8,523 bases of DNA from QHVT01 sp036387915 (GCA_036387915.1 DASVSV010000460.1:1-8523); one strand, 5' to 3'. Shown: positions 1-6,386, counted from the stretch's first letter. Numbers and translations: made by a program. Notes: a model not told the origin generated them from the sequence alone.

Positions 1-47
1 CGCCGCCGGACGTACCGCCCCGCCGGAGGCCTCCCGTGGTTCCCTGT
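1..47. repeat. Partial copy of dispersed palindromic repeat B (cut by window edge)
   Basis: Positions 5-47 align with 6110-6154 in the same orientation, with three mismatches and about one single-base gap. The shared part includes the 10-bp palindrome GGAGGCCTCC (25-34 here, 6130-6139 there) and the block CCGCCGGAGGCCTCCCGT. The rest of the element, including any opposite arm, lies outside the window. It ends 3 bp from the stop codon of the minus-strand gene at 51-1334, so it would fall in that gene's 3' untranslated region. That it is a member of a genome-wide family is inferred from two copies only. Confidence 0.75.
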
Positions 48-50
48 CGG

Positions 51-1334
51 CTAAGGCGACAAGGCTCGGGCAAGCGCCGCGGCCTGGTCGCGGATTTCGG
101 GGATGGCGGTGGACTCCCAGAGGGCGGGGCGGCGGAGGGGGCCGAGGGTGTAGAGGCCTTCAACCGGTTTTCCGTGGGTGTCGAGGAGGCGGCCGTCGTC
201 GGCGGTTTCGACGCCGAGGCGGAGGGGGTCGGGGGTGAGGAGGCCGGCGCGGCGGAGTTGGACGACCAGGGGGAGATCGATGCGCGCGTAGTCGCAGGCG
301 GGGCCGGTGCAGTTGAAGACGCGGGCCACGGTGAGCTTGCCGTCAGGGGCGTACGTGACTTCGATCGAGTTGCCGGCAGTACGCATGTTGACCAGGCGGC
401 CGCGGAGGATCTGCATCTCCGCGTCGACGGCGGGGGCGGCGCGGTGGCGATGCACGTCCCAGAGATTGCGGGCGTGGCGGAGGAACGTCGCGCGCTGCGC
501 GTATGACCAGCTTCGCCAGATTGTGGCCGTGTGGGGGCGGAGACTGTCGATGACCGCGCGCCACTCCGCGCCGGTGGCGATTTCGCGGCGGATCCAGCAC
601 ATGGCTCCGCGTGGGGATGTGAAATCGGCGGGCCGTGAAGCGAGGGGGCGCGGCGTGTAGGGCGCGTGGCGCTGCGGTGCGCGTCCGTGGCGCGAGAGCG
701 CGTAGACCGTGCCGCGATGGCCGTGATGGCGGAGCGCAATGGCCACGTCCATGGCCGTGAGACTGGTGCCGATGAGCAGCACCGGCGCATCGGGATCGAG
801 GCCGATGGCCGCGCCGTGCGCCCAGGGATCGCGCACGTACTCCGCGGGTGGCGGGCCGTCGAGCGTCAGCGGATCGTAGGGTGGGAGATTGCCGAGGGCC
901 AGGACCACGTTGTGTGCGGCGATAGTGCGGTCGTCGTGGAGATGGATGATCCAGCGATCGCCGTCGCGGAGCATGCCCACCGCCGTCCCGCCGACGCGGG
1001 TGATGCGCGACGCGACCTGCTCGTCGTCGAGCAGCTCGGCCAGATAGTCGCCGTAGAGTGCGCGCGGCGCGAACGTGCCGGGTTGCGCGTCGGGATCGCG
1101 CTCGCGCAGCCAGCGCAGAAAGTGCTCCGGATCCTCGGGTAACGCGCTCATGCGCGCGGCGGCCACGTTGAGGAGATGTGCGCCGTACGGCGTTCCGTAG
1201 GCCAGTCCGCGTGCGGCGCGTGCGCCCGCTTCGATGAGGGCGCCGTGATCGCCGCCGGCGCGTGCGTACTGCACGGCCGTCAGCGTGCCGCTCGCACCGG
1301 CGCCGATCACGGCTACGTCGAAAGTCCGGGTCAC
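51..1334 (-). CDS. FAD/NAD(P)-binding protein, COG4529 / NAD_binding_9-like
   Basis: The 427-residue product has an N-terminal Rossmann dinucleotide motif GAGASG (residues 11-16) after a hydrophobic strand, expected to bind FAD. A family-typical block HLLNVAAARMSALPEDP follows (53-69). A second nucleotide fold starts at VLLIGTSLTAMDVAIAL (185-201), probably for NAD(P). WDVHRHR (292-298), FNCTGPA (340-346) and a C-terminal LGPLRRPALWESTAIPEIR (397-415) also match the pattern of this uncharacterised oxidoreductase-like family. There is no signal peptide, so it should be cytosolic. The substrate and reaction are unknown. Translation starts at a GTG whose last two bases lie in the TGA stop of the upstream DUF1801 gene (GTGA, 4-nt overlap), implying coupling; a purine-rich GAAGAAGAAAAAGG precedes it. 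An alternative reading as a classical flavin monooxygenase is less likely. Family assignment is by recognition, not by search. Confidence 0.88.
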   Translation of the reverse strand: MTRTFDVAVIGAGASGTLTAVQYARAGGDHGALIEAGARAARGLAYGTPYGAHLLNVAAARMSALPEDPEHFLRWLRERDPDAQPGTFAPRALYGDYLAELLDDEQVASRITRVGGTAVGMLRDGDRWIIHLHDDRTIAAHNVVLALGNLPPYDPLTLDGPPPAEYVRDPWAHGAAIGLDPDAPVLLIGTSLTAMDVAIALRHHGHRGTVYALSRHGRAPQRHAPYTPRPLASRPADFTSPRGAMCWIRREIATGAEWRAVIDSLRPHTATIWRSWSYAQRATFLRHARNLWDVHRHRAAPAVDAEMQILRGRLVNMRTAGNSIEVTYAPDGKLTVARVFNCTGPACDYARIDLPLVVQLRRAGLLTPDPLRLGVETADDGRLLDTHGKPVEGLYTLGPLRRPALWESTAIPEIRDQAAALARALSP

Positions 1335-1795
1335 GCCTTTTTCTTCTTCTTCGGCGGATGCGCGGCTTCGTGGTGCTCGATGAGCTTCTCCGGGGGCGTG
1401 GCGGCGATGAACTGCCCGATGGCGTCGAGCGGCAGGTCGTCCAGCTTCTTGAAGAGGAGGCAGGACTTGCCCATGTCCATCTTCTTTCCCGCGCTGGCGA
1501 ACGCATCCTCGAGCGCCTGGGTCTGCGCGGGATCGGTGTACGCGCTCATCAGATAGAGCGCGTAGTTGTTCTTCTGCGCGGCGAGCGCGACGTAGCCGAT
1601 CGGCTGTTTGTTGTATGTATCGGGGTAGCGCGAGAGCGGGATCTCGTACGAGAGCATCCCCCAGTTGACGGACTCTTCGTAACCCTTCGGAAGGTTTTTC
1701 CGTATCAGCTTACGGACCGTGGCCACGACTTCGCGCCGATCCTCCGGAAGCTCGCTCAGGTATTCGTCGACGGATTTGGCAGCGCTGCGAACCAT
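1331..1795 (-). CDS. DUF1801 (YdhG-like) domain protein
   Basis: The 154-residue protein has the DUF1801 layout. A helical start (VDEYLSELPEDRREVVATVR, 9-28) leads to the characteristic GYEESVNWGMLSYEIPLSRYP segment (38-58). A beta-rich middle follows (PIGYVALAAQKNNYALYLM), then KMDMGKSCLLFKKLDDLPL near the C-terminus. The size is usual for the family. Bacillus YdhG/Fra, in the same superfamily, has been described as frataxin-like, but iron handling is not shown here and the function should be regarded as unknown. The protein ends in a lysine run (PPKKKKKA). No signal peptide is visible. It lies 25 bp after the 60-residue gene and overlaps the next gene by 4 nt, so all three probably share a transcript. 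No convincing Shine-Dalgarno precedes the ATG, which may favour coupling to the upstream gene. Confidence 0.88.
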   Translation of the reverse strand: MVRSAAKSVDEYLSELPEDRREVVATVRKLIRKNLPKGYEESVNWGMLSYEIPLSRYPDTYNKQPIGYVALAAQKNNYALYLMSAYTDPAQTQALEDAFASAGKKMDMGKSCLLFKKLDDLPLDAIGQFIAATPPEKLIEHHEAAHPPKKKKKA

Positions 1796-1820
1796 GGGAC
1801 GAAGTGTAGCAGCCGTGATG

Positions 1821-2003
1821 TCAGGAGATTTTCTTCGCAGTTCTCACGGGTGGCCGCGGCTCACGCACGATCACCGGAGTATCCAGCCGAGCCTCGAGAT
1901 CGCGCAGATGTTCTGCATACCCATCCGGGCCGCCATCCTTTTCGAGCAGACGCGCACGCGTTTCGTGGACTTCTCTCACGATTGGATCTTCGTATGAAGC
2001 CAT
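1821..2003 (-). CDS. Small conserved-type protein (DPIVxEV N-terminus), function unknown
   Basis: The 60-residue product opens with SYEDPIVREVHETRARLLEK, followed by a charged helix (YAEHLRDLEARL) and a basic, proline-containing tail ending RTAKKIS. The DPIVxEVxxxR start followed by a second amphipathic helix resembles a widespread group of tiny bacterial proteins of unknown role. Some of that group sit next to toxin-like genes, but no such partner is seen here. It has no signal peptide or transmembrane segment and looks largely helical. The ATG is preceded only by a weak GAGATGAG. It is the first gene of the probable minus-strand trio, 25 bp ahead of the DUF1801 gene. Support is the reading frame, the operon position and the motif; the family match is from memory and moderate. 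Confidence 0.62.
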   Translation of the reverse strand: MASYEDPIVREVHETRARLLEKDGGPDGYAEHLRDLEARLDTPVIVREPRPPVRTAKKIS

Positions 2004-2052
2004 CTCATCTCAAGTGTAAGGAGAACGCTGCAATCACACCAACGAAAAGACC

Positions 2053-2237
2053 AACGCGAAGCGTCTGGAGTGCGGCAGCGCACGAGCTGCCGCTCTCACT
2101 TGCGCCAGCCGCAGCTGGCGCGGGCGGGCGGCGGCGGGAGCAGGAACGCGGATGTTGGCCACGGGGAAGCGGAGGCTGCGGCCTACGCAAGCCAGAGCGG
2201 CAGCTCGTGCGCTGCCGCACTCCAGACGCTTCGCGTT
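2053..2237. repeat. Large inverted repeat A, REPIN/MITE-like, in divergent intergenic region
   Basis: Arms 2053-2115 and 2175-2237 are reverse complements at 58 of 63 positions. The outer 44 (2053-2096 against 2194-2237) match without a mismatch, and the spacer is 59 bp. Each arm also folds on itself: GCGGCAGC, a 6-nt loop, then GCTGCCGC (2072-2093 and 2197-2218). The inner part of the left arm forms another hairpin, GCGCCAGC-CGCA-GCTGGCGC (2102-2121). Two inverted short hairpin repeats around a spacer is the layout of REPINs. No transposase (RAYT) lies in the window and no target-site duplication is visible. The element occupies most of the 334-bp gene-free stretch 2004-2337; the rest holds only the promoter and leader signals of the flanking genes. 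Several overlapping open frames cross it but are by-products of its GC content. Confidence 0.9.
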
Positions 2238-2274
2238 CCTCATCCACCCTGCGTCGGCCCGCCGCATGCACGCA

Positions 2275-2280
2275 TACAAT
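2275..2280 (+). promoter_or_regulatory. Possible -10 element for the M16 operon
   Basis: TACAAT matches the sigma-70 consensus at five of six positions and lies 57 bp before the ATG at 2338, in an otherwise GC-rich stretch just downstream of inverted repeat A. No good -35 hexamer is seen at the expected 16-18 bp spacing (about 2251-2258 reads GC-rich). A start site near 2287 would give a leader of about 50 nt. This is a sequence guess only. Confidence 0.35.
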
Positions 2281-2324
2281 ACGCCTCGCGCACTCGCGCG
2301 TTTCGCCGTAGCAATCACCACAAC

Positions 2325-2332
2325 AAGGAGGG
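2325..2332 (+). promoter_or_regulatory. Shine-Dalgarno deciding the start of the first M16 gene
   Basis: AAGGAGGG lies 5 nt before the ATG at 2338. The reading frame stays open upstream to an ATG at 2152, but that extension runs through inverted repeat A, has no comparable site and would place 62 arginine-rich residues in front of a clean signal peptide. The strong site therefore fixes the start at 2338. Confidence 0.85.
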
Positions 2333-2337
2333 AATCG

Positions 2338-3843
2338 ATGACAGCAGTTCGCACACGACTGTCGATGCTGGCCGCGCTGACGATGTTTGCGGCGCTCAGC
2401 GTCGCCGCTCAGGATCTCGCTTCATTCGAGAAGCGGATGCAGGTCCGCACGCTCGACAACGGGTTGACCGTGCTCATGCTCGAGCGCCGCGACGCGCCCG
2501 TGTTTTCGTACGCCACGATCGTCAATGCCGGCTCGGCGCAGGAAGTGCCGGGGATCACCGGCCTCGCGCACATGTTCGAGCACATGGCCTTCAAGGGCTC
2601 CGACCAGATCGGCTCGAAGGATTGGGCGGCCGAGGAGCGCGCTCTCCGGAAGGTCGAAGAGAACTATCGCGCCTACGAGAGCGCCCGCGGCACGACCAAA
2701 CCCGACGAGGCCAGGGTCGAGCAGTTGCGCAAGGCGTGGCAGGACTCGATCGCCGAGGCTGACAAGCTGATGGAGAACGACGAGTTCTCCGAGATCGTCG
2801 ACCGCGCCGGCGGCGTGGGCATGAACGCCTTCACCTCGTCCGACGTCACCGGCTACTTCTTCTCCATGCCCTCGAACCGGTTCGAGCTCTGGGCGTACCT
2901 GGAGTCGGAGCGTTTCCGCAGGCCGGTCTTCCGGCAGTTCTACAAAGAGCGCGACGTCGTCTTCGAAGAGCGCCGCATGCGCACCGAGTCGTCGCCGTTC
3001 GGCCGTCTCTTCGAGCAGTTCGTCGGCACGGCCTTCATCGCCCATCCGTACGGCTTCGCGACGGTCGGCTGGCCGAGCGACCTGCACGCCTTCTCCGCGA
3101 CGGACGCCGAGGAGTTCGCGAAAAAGTACTACGTGCCTTCGAACATGGTCGTGGCCATCGTCGGCGACGTGAATCCGGCCGAGGCCTGGCCGATCGTCGA
3201 GAAATACTTCGGCCGCCTGCCGAAGGCGCCGGCGCCTCCCGCGCTGCGCACCGTCGAGCCGCCGCAGATCGCCGAGCGCACCGTGACCCTGCGCGAGACC
3301 GCGCAGCCGATCTACATGGAGGGCTATCACCGCCCGGCCGCCTCGCATCCCGACAACGCCACGTACGAAGTGATCTCCATGCTCATGTCCAGCGGCCGCA
3401 CCTCGCGCCTTTACAAGACCCTGGTGCGCGACCAGAAGATCGCCGCCGGCGCCGCCGGCTTCAACGGCTTCCCCGGCGAAAAGTATCCGAACCTCTTCAC
3501 CTTCTACGCGATCACGACGCCGGGCCACACGCCGGATGACGTGCAGAAGTCCATCCGCGCGGAGATCGAGCGCATCAAGACCGAGGATGTCGCGGCGGAG
3601 GAGCTCGCATCGGTCAAGACGCGGGTCAAGGCGGGCCTCATCCGCGGCCTGACCGGCAATTCCAACCTGGCGCTGCAGCTGGCCATCACGCAGACCATGG
3701 CCGGCGACTGGCGCGAGCTGTTCCGCGACGTCGAGCGCATCGACAGAGTCACGGCGGCCGACGTCAAGCGCGTCGCCAACGCCACCTTCACCGACGCCAA
3801 TCGCACCGTCGGCAAGATCGAATCGAAAGGGGCTGCGAAATGA
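2338..3843 (+). CDS. Secreted M16 family zinc metalloprotease, catalytic subunit
   Basis: The 501-residue protein starts with a signal peptide (basic MTAVRTR, hydrophobic core LSMLAALTMFAALSV, likely cleavage after VAA, residue 24), so it should act in the periplasm. The inverted zinc motif HMFEH is at 78-82 (ligands H78 and H82, catalytic E81). The third ligand is probably E211 in VVFEERRMR. The family usually has 70-80 residues between these; here there are about 128. The extra, roughly 50-residue charged helical stretch (about 90-145) lies before GGVGMNAFTSSDVTGYF. The C-terminal half is the second M16 domain, with SGRTSRLYKTLVRDQ (352-366) carrying the usual Arg/Tyr pair. M16 enzymes cleave peptides in a clam-shell chamber formed by two such halves. 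The stop overlaps the next M16 gene by ATGA. The physiological substrate cannot be read from sequence. Confidence 0.93.
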   Translation: MTAVRTRLSMLAALTMFAALSVAAQDLASFEKRMQVRTLDNGLTVLMLERRDAPVFSYATIVNAGSAQEVPGITGLAHMFEHMAFKGSDQIGSKDWAAEERALRKVEENYRAYESARGTTKPDEARVEQLRKAWQDSIAEADKLMENDEFSEIVDRAGGVGMNAFTSSDVTGYFFSMPSNRFELWAYLESERFRRPVFRQFYKERDVVFEERRMRTESSPFGRLFEQFVGTAFIAHPYGFATVGWPSDLHAFSATDAEEFAKKYYVPSNMVVAIVGDVNPAEAWPIVEKYFGRLPKAPAPPALRTVEPPQIAERTVTLRETAQPIYMEGYHRPAASHPDNATYEVISMLMSSGRTSRLYKTLVRDQKIAAGAAGFNGFPGEKYPNLFTFYAITTPGHTPDDVQKSIRAEIERIKTEDVAAEELASVKTRVKAGLIRGLTGNSNLALQLAITQTMAGDWRELFRDVERIDRVTAADVKRVANATFTDANRTVGKIESKGAAK

Positions 3844-5936
3844 GGAAGACCGCAGCAGTCCTCGCCACCACATTGTTCATCGGCGGCCTGTTCACGGCCG
3901 AGAGCGCCCTGGCCCAGGTCAAAGACCATCGTGAGATCAAGACGCCGCCGCTGCGCAGCTTCTCCCTCCCCCAGCCGAAGCGCATTCAGCTCGACAACGG
4001 GATGGTCATCTTCATTCAGGAAGACAAAGAGCTTCCGCTGATCCGCGGCAGCGCGACGATCCGCGGCGGCAACCGTGACGTCCCGGCCTCAAAGGCCGGC
4101 ATGACCGGCATCTACAGCCAGGCCTGGCGCACCGGCGGCACGAAGACCCGCACCGGCGACGAGCTCGATCAGTTCCTCGAGTCGCGCGCGGCCATGGTCG
4201 AGACCAGCGGCAGCGTCGACAACACCACCGTTTCGCTGAACGTCCTCAAGGGCGATTTCGACACGGTCTTCCCGATCTGGCTCGACCTCCTGCGCAACCC
4301 GGCCTTCCGACAGGAGAAGATCGACCTGGCCAAGACGCAGGCCAACACCGGCATCTCGCGCCGCAACGACGAGCCGGGCAGTATCCTCAACCGCGAGGCC
4401 ACCCGCCTCGGCTACGGCCCGAACTCCCCGTACGCGCGCCAGGCGGAGTACGCGACCATCGCGGCCATCACCCAGCAGGACCTGGTCGACTTCCACCGGC
4501 GCACCGTTCACCCGAACAACATCATCCTGGCGTTCATCGGCGACTTCGACGCCGCGCAGCTCGAGAAGCGCCTGCGCGACACGTTCTCGTCGTGGCAGCG
4601 CGGCCCGCAGGTCGCGAAGCCGGATCCCGGCATCACCCAGCCAAAGCCCGGCATCTACTACGTGGCCAAGGAAGACGTGACCCAGGCCAACATCGCCATG
4701 GTGCACGCGGCCACCGCCGATCGCAGCAATCCCGATTACCCCGCGCTGCAGGTCATGAACGAGATCTTCAGCGGCGGTTTCTCGGGACGTCTGATGCAGC
4801 GTCTCCGTTCCGAGCGCGGCCTGACGTACGGCGTCGGCGGCGGCGTGACTTCGCCGTGGGATTATCCCGGCCTGTTCCGCCTGACGATGGCCACCAAGAG
4901 CGAGACCGCCATCGAAGCGGTCGAGGCCCTGCGCGGTGAAGTGACGCGCCTGGTCAACGACCCGGTCACGCCGACCGAGCTCTCGCTGGCCAAGGAGTCG
5001 ATCCTCAACGCGTACGTCTTCACGATGGACACGCGCGAGAAGGCGCTGACGCAGCGCGTGCAGCTCGAGTTCTACGGCTTCCCCGCCGATTACTTCACGA
5101 AGTACCCGTCGCTGATCCAGCAGGTCACCGCCGCCGACGTGCAGCGCGTGGCCAAAAAGTACGTGCAGCCCGATCAGCTGGCGGTGCTCGTGGTCGGCAA
5201 GCAGTCCGGGTTCGAGAAGCCCCTCACCTCCCTCGGCCCCGTCACGCCGATCGACATCACCATCCCGTCGGCCGACGCGGCCACCACCGCGGGCGGCAGC
5301 AATCCCGCCGGCATGGCGCTCGTGCGCAAGGTGCAGGATTTCGTCGGCGGCAAGGCTGCCATCGACGCCGTCACCGCGGTGCGCCAGACCGCATCGCGGA
5401 ACATGGTCACGCCGCAGGGTCCGATGTCGGCGGAGACGGTGACGCTGCTTCGTTATCCCGATTCGCTGCGTCAGGAGATGACGCTGTCGATGGGCAAGGT
5501 GACAACGGTCATCGCGCCGGCGCGCTCGTTCATGATCACGCCGATGGGCACGCAGGACATGCCCGGCTCGCAGCGCGACCAGGCCGCGGGCGAGCTGAAG
5601 ACGGAAGTGATCAACGTGCTCAAGAACGTCGACAACCCGAAGTACACGTTCACGACCGCCGGCACGAACGGCACGGCGCAGATCCTCGCGATCGGCGCCG
5701 AGGGCTCGACCGTGCGCTGGGCCGTCGATCCCGCCACCGGGCGCCTGCTGCGGACGATCCGCAGCGGCCAGGCCGGCGAGACGGTGACGGAATACACGGA
5801 GTGGAAGAAGTTCGGCAACCTGAATTTCGCCACCTCCGCGCAGATGACGCGCGGCGGCGAAAAGTCGGGCGACATGCGCGTGACGAACGTGGAAGTGAAC
5901 CCCACGATCGACGCGAACGCGTTCGTGAAGCCTTAG
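3840..5936 (+). CDS. Secreted M16 family protein, non-catalytic partner with extra C-terminal domain
   Basis: The 698-residue protein has a signal peptide (MRKTAAVLATTLFIGG, cleavage likely after SALA, residue 25). Two M16 domains follow: N-terminal from LDNGMVIFIQEDKELP (51-66), and C-terminal with FSGGFSGRLMQRLRSERGLTYGVGG (310-334), which keeps the Arg/Tyr substrate-chamber motif. At the place of HxxEH the sequence is GIYSQ (90-94), so all three HxxEH residues are lost and the protein should not bind catalytic zinc. Pairing of such a subunit with an active one is known for mitochondrial processing peptidase and some bacterial M16 heterodimers. Residues about 485-698 lie beyond the M16 fold. 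They begin with a helix (VRKVQDFVGGKAAIDAV) and continue as beta-rich sequence (ending TNVEVNPTIDANAFVKP) of the kind seen in LolA/LolB-like folds; this fold guess is weak. GAAAGGGG, 7 nt before the ATG, lies within the upstream gene. Confidence 0.92.
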   Translation: MRKTAAVLATTLFIGGLFTAESALAQVKDHREIKTPPLRSFSLPQPKRIQLDNGMVIFIQEDKELPLIRGSATIRGGNRDVPASKAGMTGIYSQAWRTGGTKTRTGDELDQFLESRAAMVETSGSVDNTTVSLNVLKGDFDTVFPIWLDLLRNPAFRQEKIDLAKTQANTGISRRNDEPGSILNREATRLGYGPNSPYARQAEYATIAAITQQDLVDFHRRTVHPNNIILAFIGDFDAAQLEKRLRDTFSSWQRGPQVAKPDPGITQPKPGIYYVAKEDVTQANIAMVHAATADRSNPDYPALQVMNEIFSGGFSGRLMQRLRSERGLTYGVGGGVTSPWDYPGLFRLTMATKSETAIEAVEALRGEVTRLVNDPVTPTELSLAKESILNAYVFTMDTREKALTQRVQLEFYGFPADYFTKYPSLIQQVTAADVQRVAKKYVQPDQLAVLVVGKQSGFEKPLTSLGPVTPIDITIPSADAATTAGGSNPAGMALVRKVQDFVGGKAAIDAVTAVRQTASRNMVTPQGPMSAETVTLLRYPDSLRQEMTLSMGKVTTVIAPARSFMITPMGTQDMPGSQRDQAAGELKTEVINVLKNVDNPKYTFTTAGTNGTAQILAIGAEGSTVRWAVDPATGRLLRTIRSGQAGETVTEYTEWKKFGNLNFATSAQMTRGGEKSGDMRVTNVEVNPTIDANAFVKP

Positions 5937-5943
5937 TGTGATC

Positions 5944-5978
5944 GGAGCGCCGGCGATGAGCCGGCGCTCCTCCTCTTT
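5944..5978 (+). terminator. Rho-independent terminator of the M16 operon
   Basis: A perfect 11-bp stem GGAGCGCCGGC / GCCGGCGCTCC (5944-5954 and 5960-5970) encloses the loop GATGA and is followed by TCCTCTTT. It begins 7 bp after the TAG stop. The T-tract is interrupted by C, as is common in high-GC genomes. On the opposite strand the stem lacks a following U-run, so it reads as a plus-strand terminator. Confidence 0.85.
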
Positions 5979-5985
5979 ACGCATA

Positions 5986-6156
5986 GGAACAGGGACGACG
6001 AGGGGCCTCCGGCGGGCCGGTGCGACCGGCAGCGCTTAGTAGGCCCAGTCTTCGCGGCAACACGTGTTTCGTAGACAGGGCGTGCGTTCAGGCTAGGCCA
6101 GGCAGCGCTGCCGGTCGTACCGGCCCGCCGGAGGCCTCCCGTCGTTCCCCTGTTCC
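5986..6156. repeat. Inverted repeat element B, full copy (MITE/REPIN-like)
   Basis: Arms 5986-6036 and 6104-6156 are reverse complements at about 48 of 53 positions (three mismatches and a 2-nt gap), beginning GGAACAGGG at the outer left end and ending CCCTGTTCC at the outer right end, with a 67-bp middle. Each arm contains a small hairpin (CCGGT-GCG-ACCGG in the left arm, CCGGT-CGT-ACCGG in the right) next to CCGGCGGGCC or its complement. The right arm matches the repeat at 5-47. It fills most of the 238-bp convergent gap between the M16 operon terminator and the 3' end of the small Cys-rich gene. No transposase and no target-site duplication are visible. A minus-strand open frame that crosses it is not credible as a gene. 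Confidence 0.87.
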
Positions 6157-6174
6157 CAAGCGCAACGAGAGGCG

Positions 6175-6381
6175 CTACGGCTTCTCGCCGCGCGACTGGA
6201 TCTCTTTGACCAGGCGCACCATGGTCACGGTGAGCTCGTGCATGGCGTGGATCACGCCGACCTGGAATGCCGTCGGCGGTTCGCCGGCCGCGCACGCGCA
6301 GGTGTTGCACGGACCGCCGCGTCCTCCGTCGTGATTGTCGATGGCGTGGCCGCAGGCGCAGGAATCTTTACCGAGCTGCAT
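6175..6381 (-). CDS. Small Cys/His-rich, probable zinc-binding protein
   Basis: The 68-residue product has an N-terminal knuckle with C8-x-C10-G-H12, H17, then C25-x2-C28-x-C30, spaced by a Gly-rich turn (DGGRGGP). This arrangement suggests a small zinc ribbon with Cys and His ligands. A likely amphipathic helix follows (about 41-62, VGVIHAMHELTVTMVRLVKEIQ in two parts) and could mediate self- or partner association. No signal peptide is seen, so it is probably cytosolic. The start chosen is the ATG at 6381: a strong GAGGAGGG (6394-6387) sits 5 nt upstream of it but only 2 nt from the GTG one codon earlier. The gene diverges from the lipoprotein gene at 6421. I do not recognise a named family beyond the general CxCGH...CxxCxC pattern, and metal binding is inferred. 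Confidence 0.75.
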   Translation of the reverse strand: MQLGKDSCACGHAIDNHDGGRGGPCNTCACAAGEPPTAFQVGVIHAMHELTVTMVRLVKEIQSRGEKP

Positions 6382-6386
6382 CACTT

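Noticed and set aside
343..1506. 387-codon minus-strand frame overlapping the flavoprotein-like and DUF1801 genes in another frame
   Set aside because: Nearly pure Arg/Ser/Pro/His composition without motifs, produced by reading the real minus-strand genes out of frame.
2053..2237. Element A as a complete insertion sequence
   Set aside because: The 185-bp length leaves no room for a transposase and no target-site duplication is visible at its ends.
2152..2337. Upstream extension of the first M16 gene to an ATG at 2152
   Set aside because: The added 62 residues are translated repeat DNA, arginine-rich, and would bury the signal peptide; the strong Shine-Dalgarno fixes the start at 2338.
2005..2354. 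Short minus-strand frames across inverted repeat A
   Set aside because: They only exist because the palindromic repeat is GC-rich and free of stops; the two arms simply encode mirrored peptides.
2422..3873. 483-codon minus-strand open frame opposite the first M16 gene
   Set aside because: Shadow composition and no Shine-Dalgarno or motif; the opposite strand has HxxEH and a signal peptide.
4089..5984. 631-codon minus-strand open frame opposite the second M16 gene
   Set aside because: Low-complexity Arg/His/Gly/Leu composition; the plus strand encodes a clear M16 protein, and the frame would also start within the terminator region.
5986..6156. Element B as an integron attC site or a CRISPR-like array
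   Set aside because: There is no attC core pair, no integrase, and no series of regularly spaced direct repeats; only one inverted pair is present.
5933..6310. 125-codon minus-strand open frame through repeat B
   Set aside because: It consists of repeat B plus out-of-frame parts of the Cys-rich gene; no start signal and no recognisable domain.
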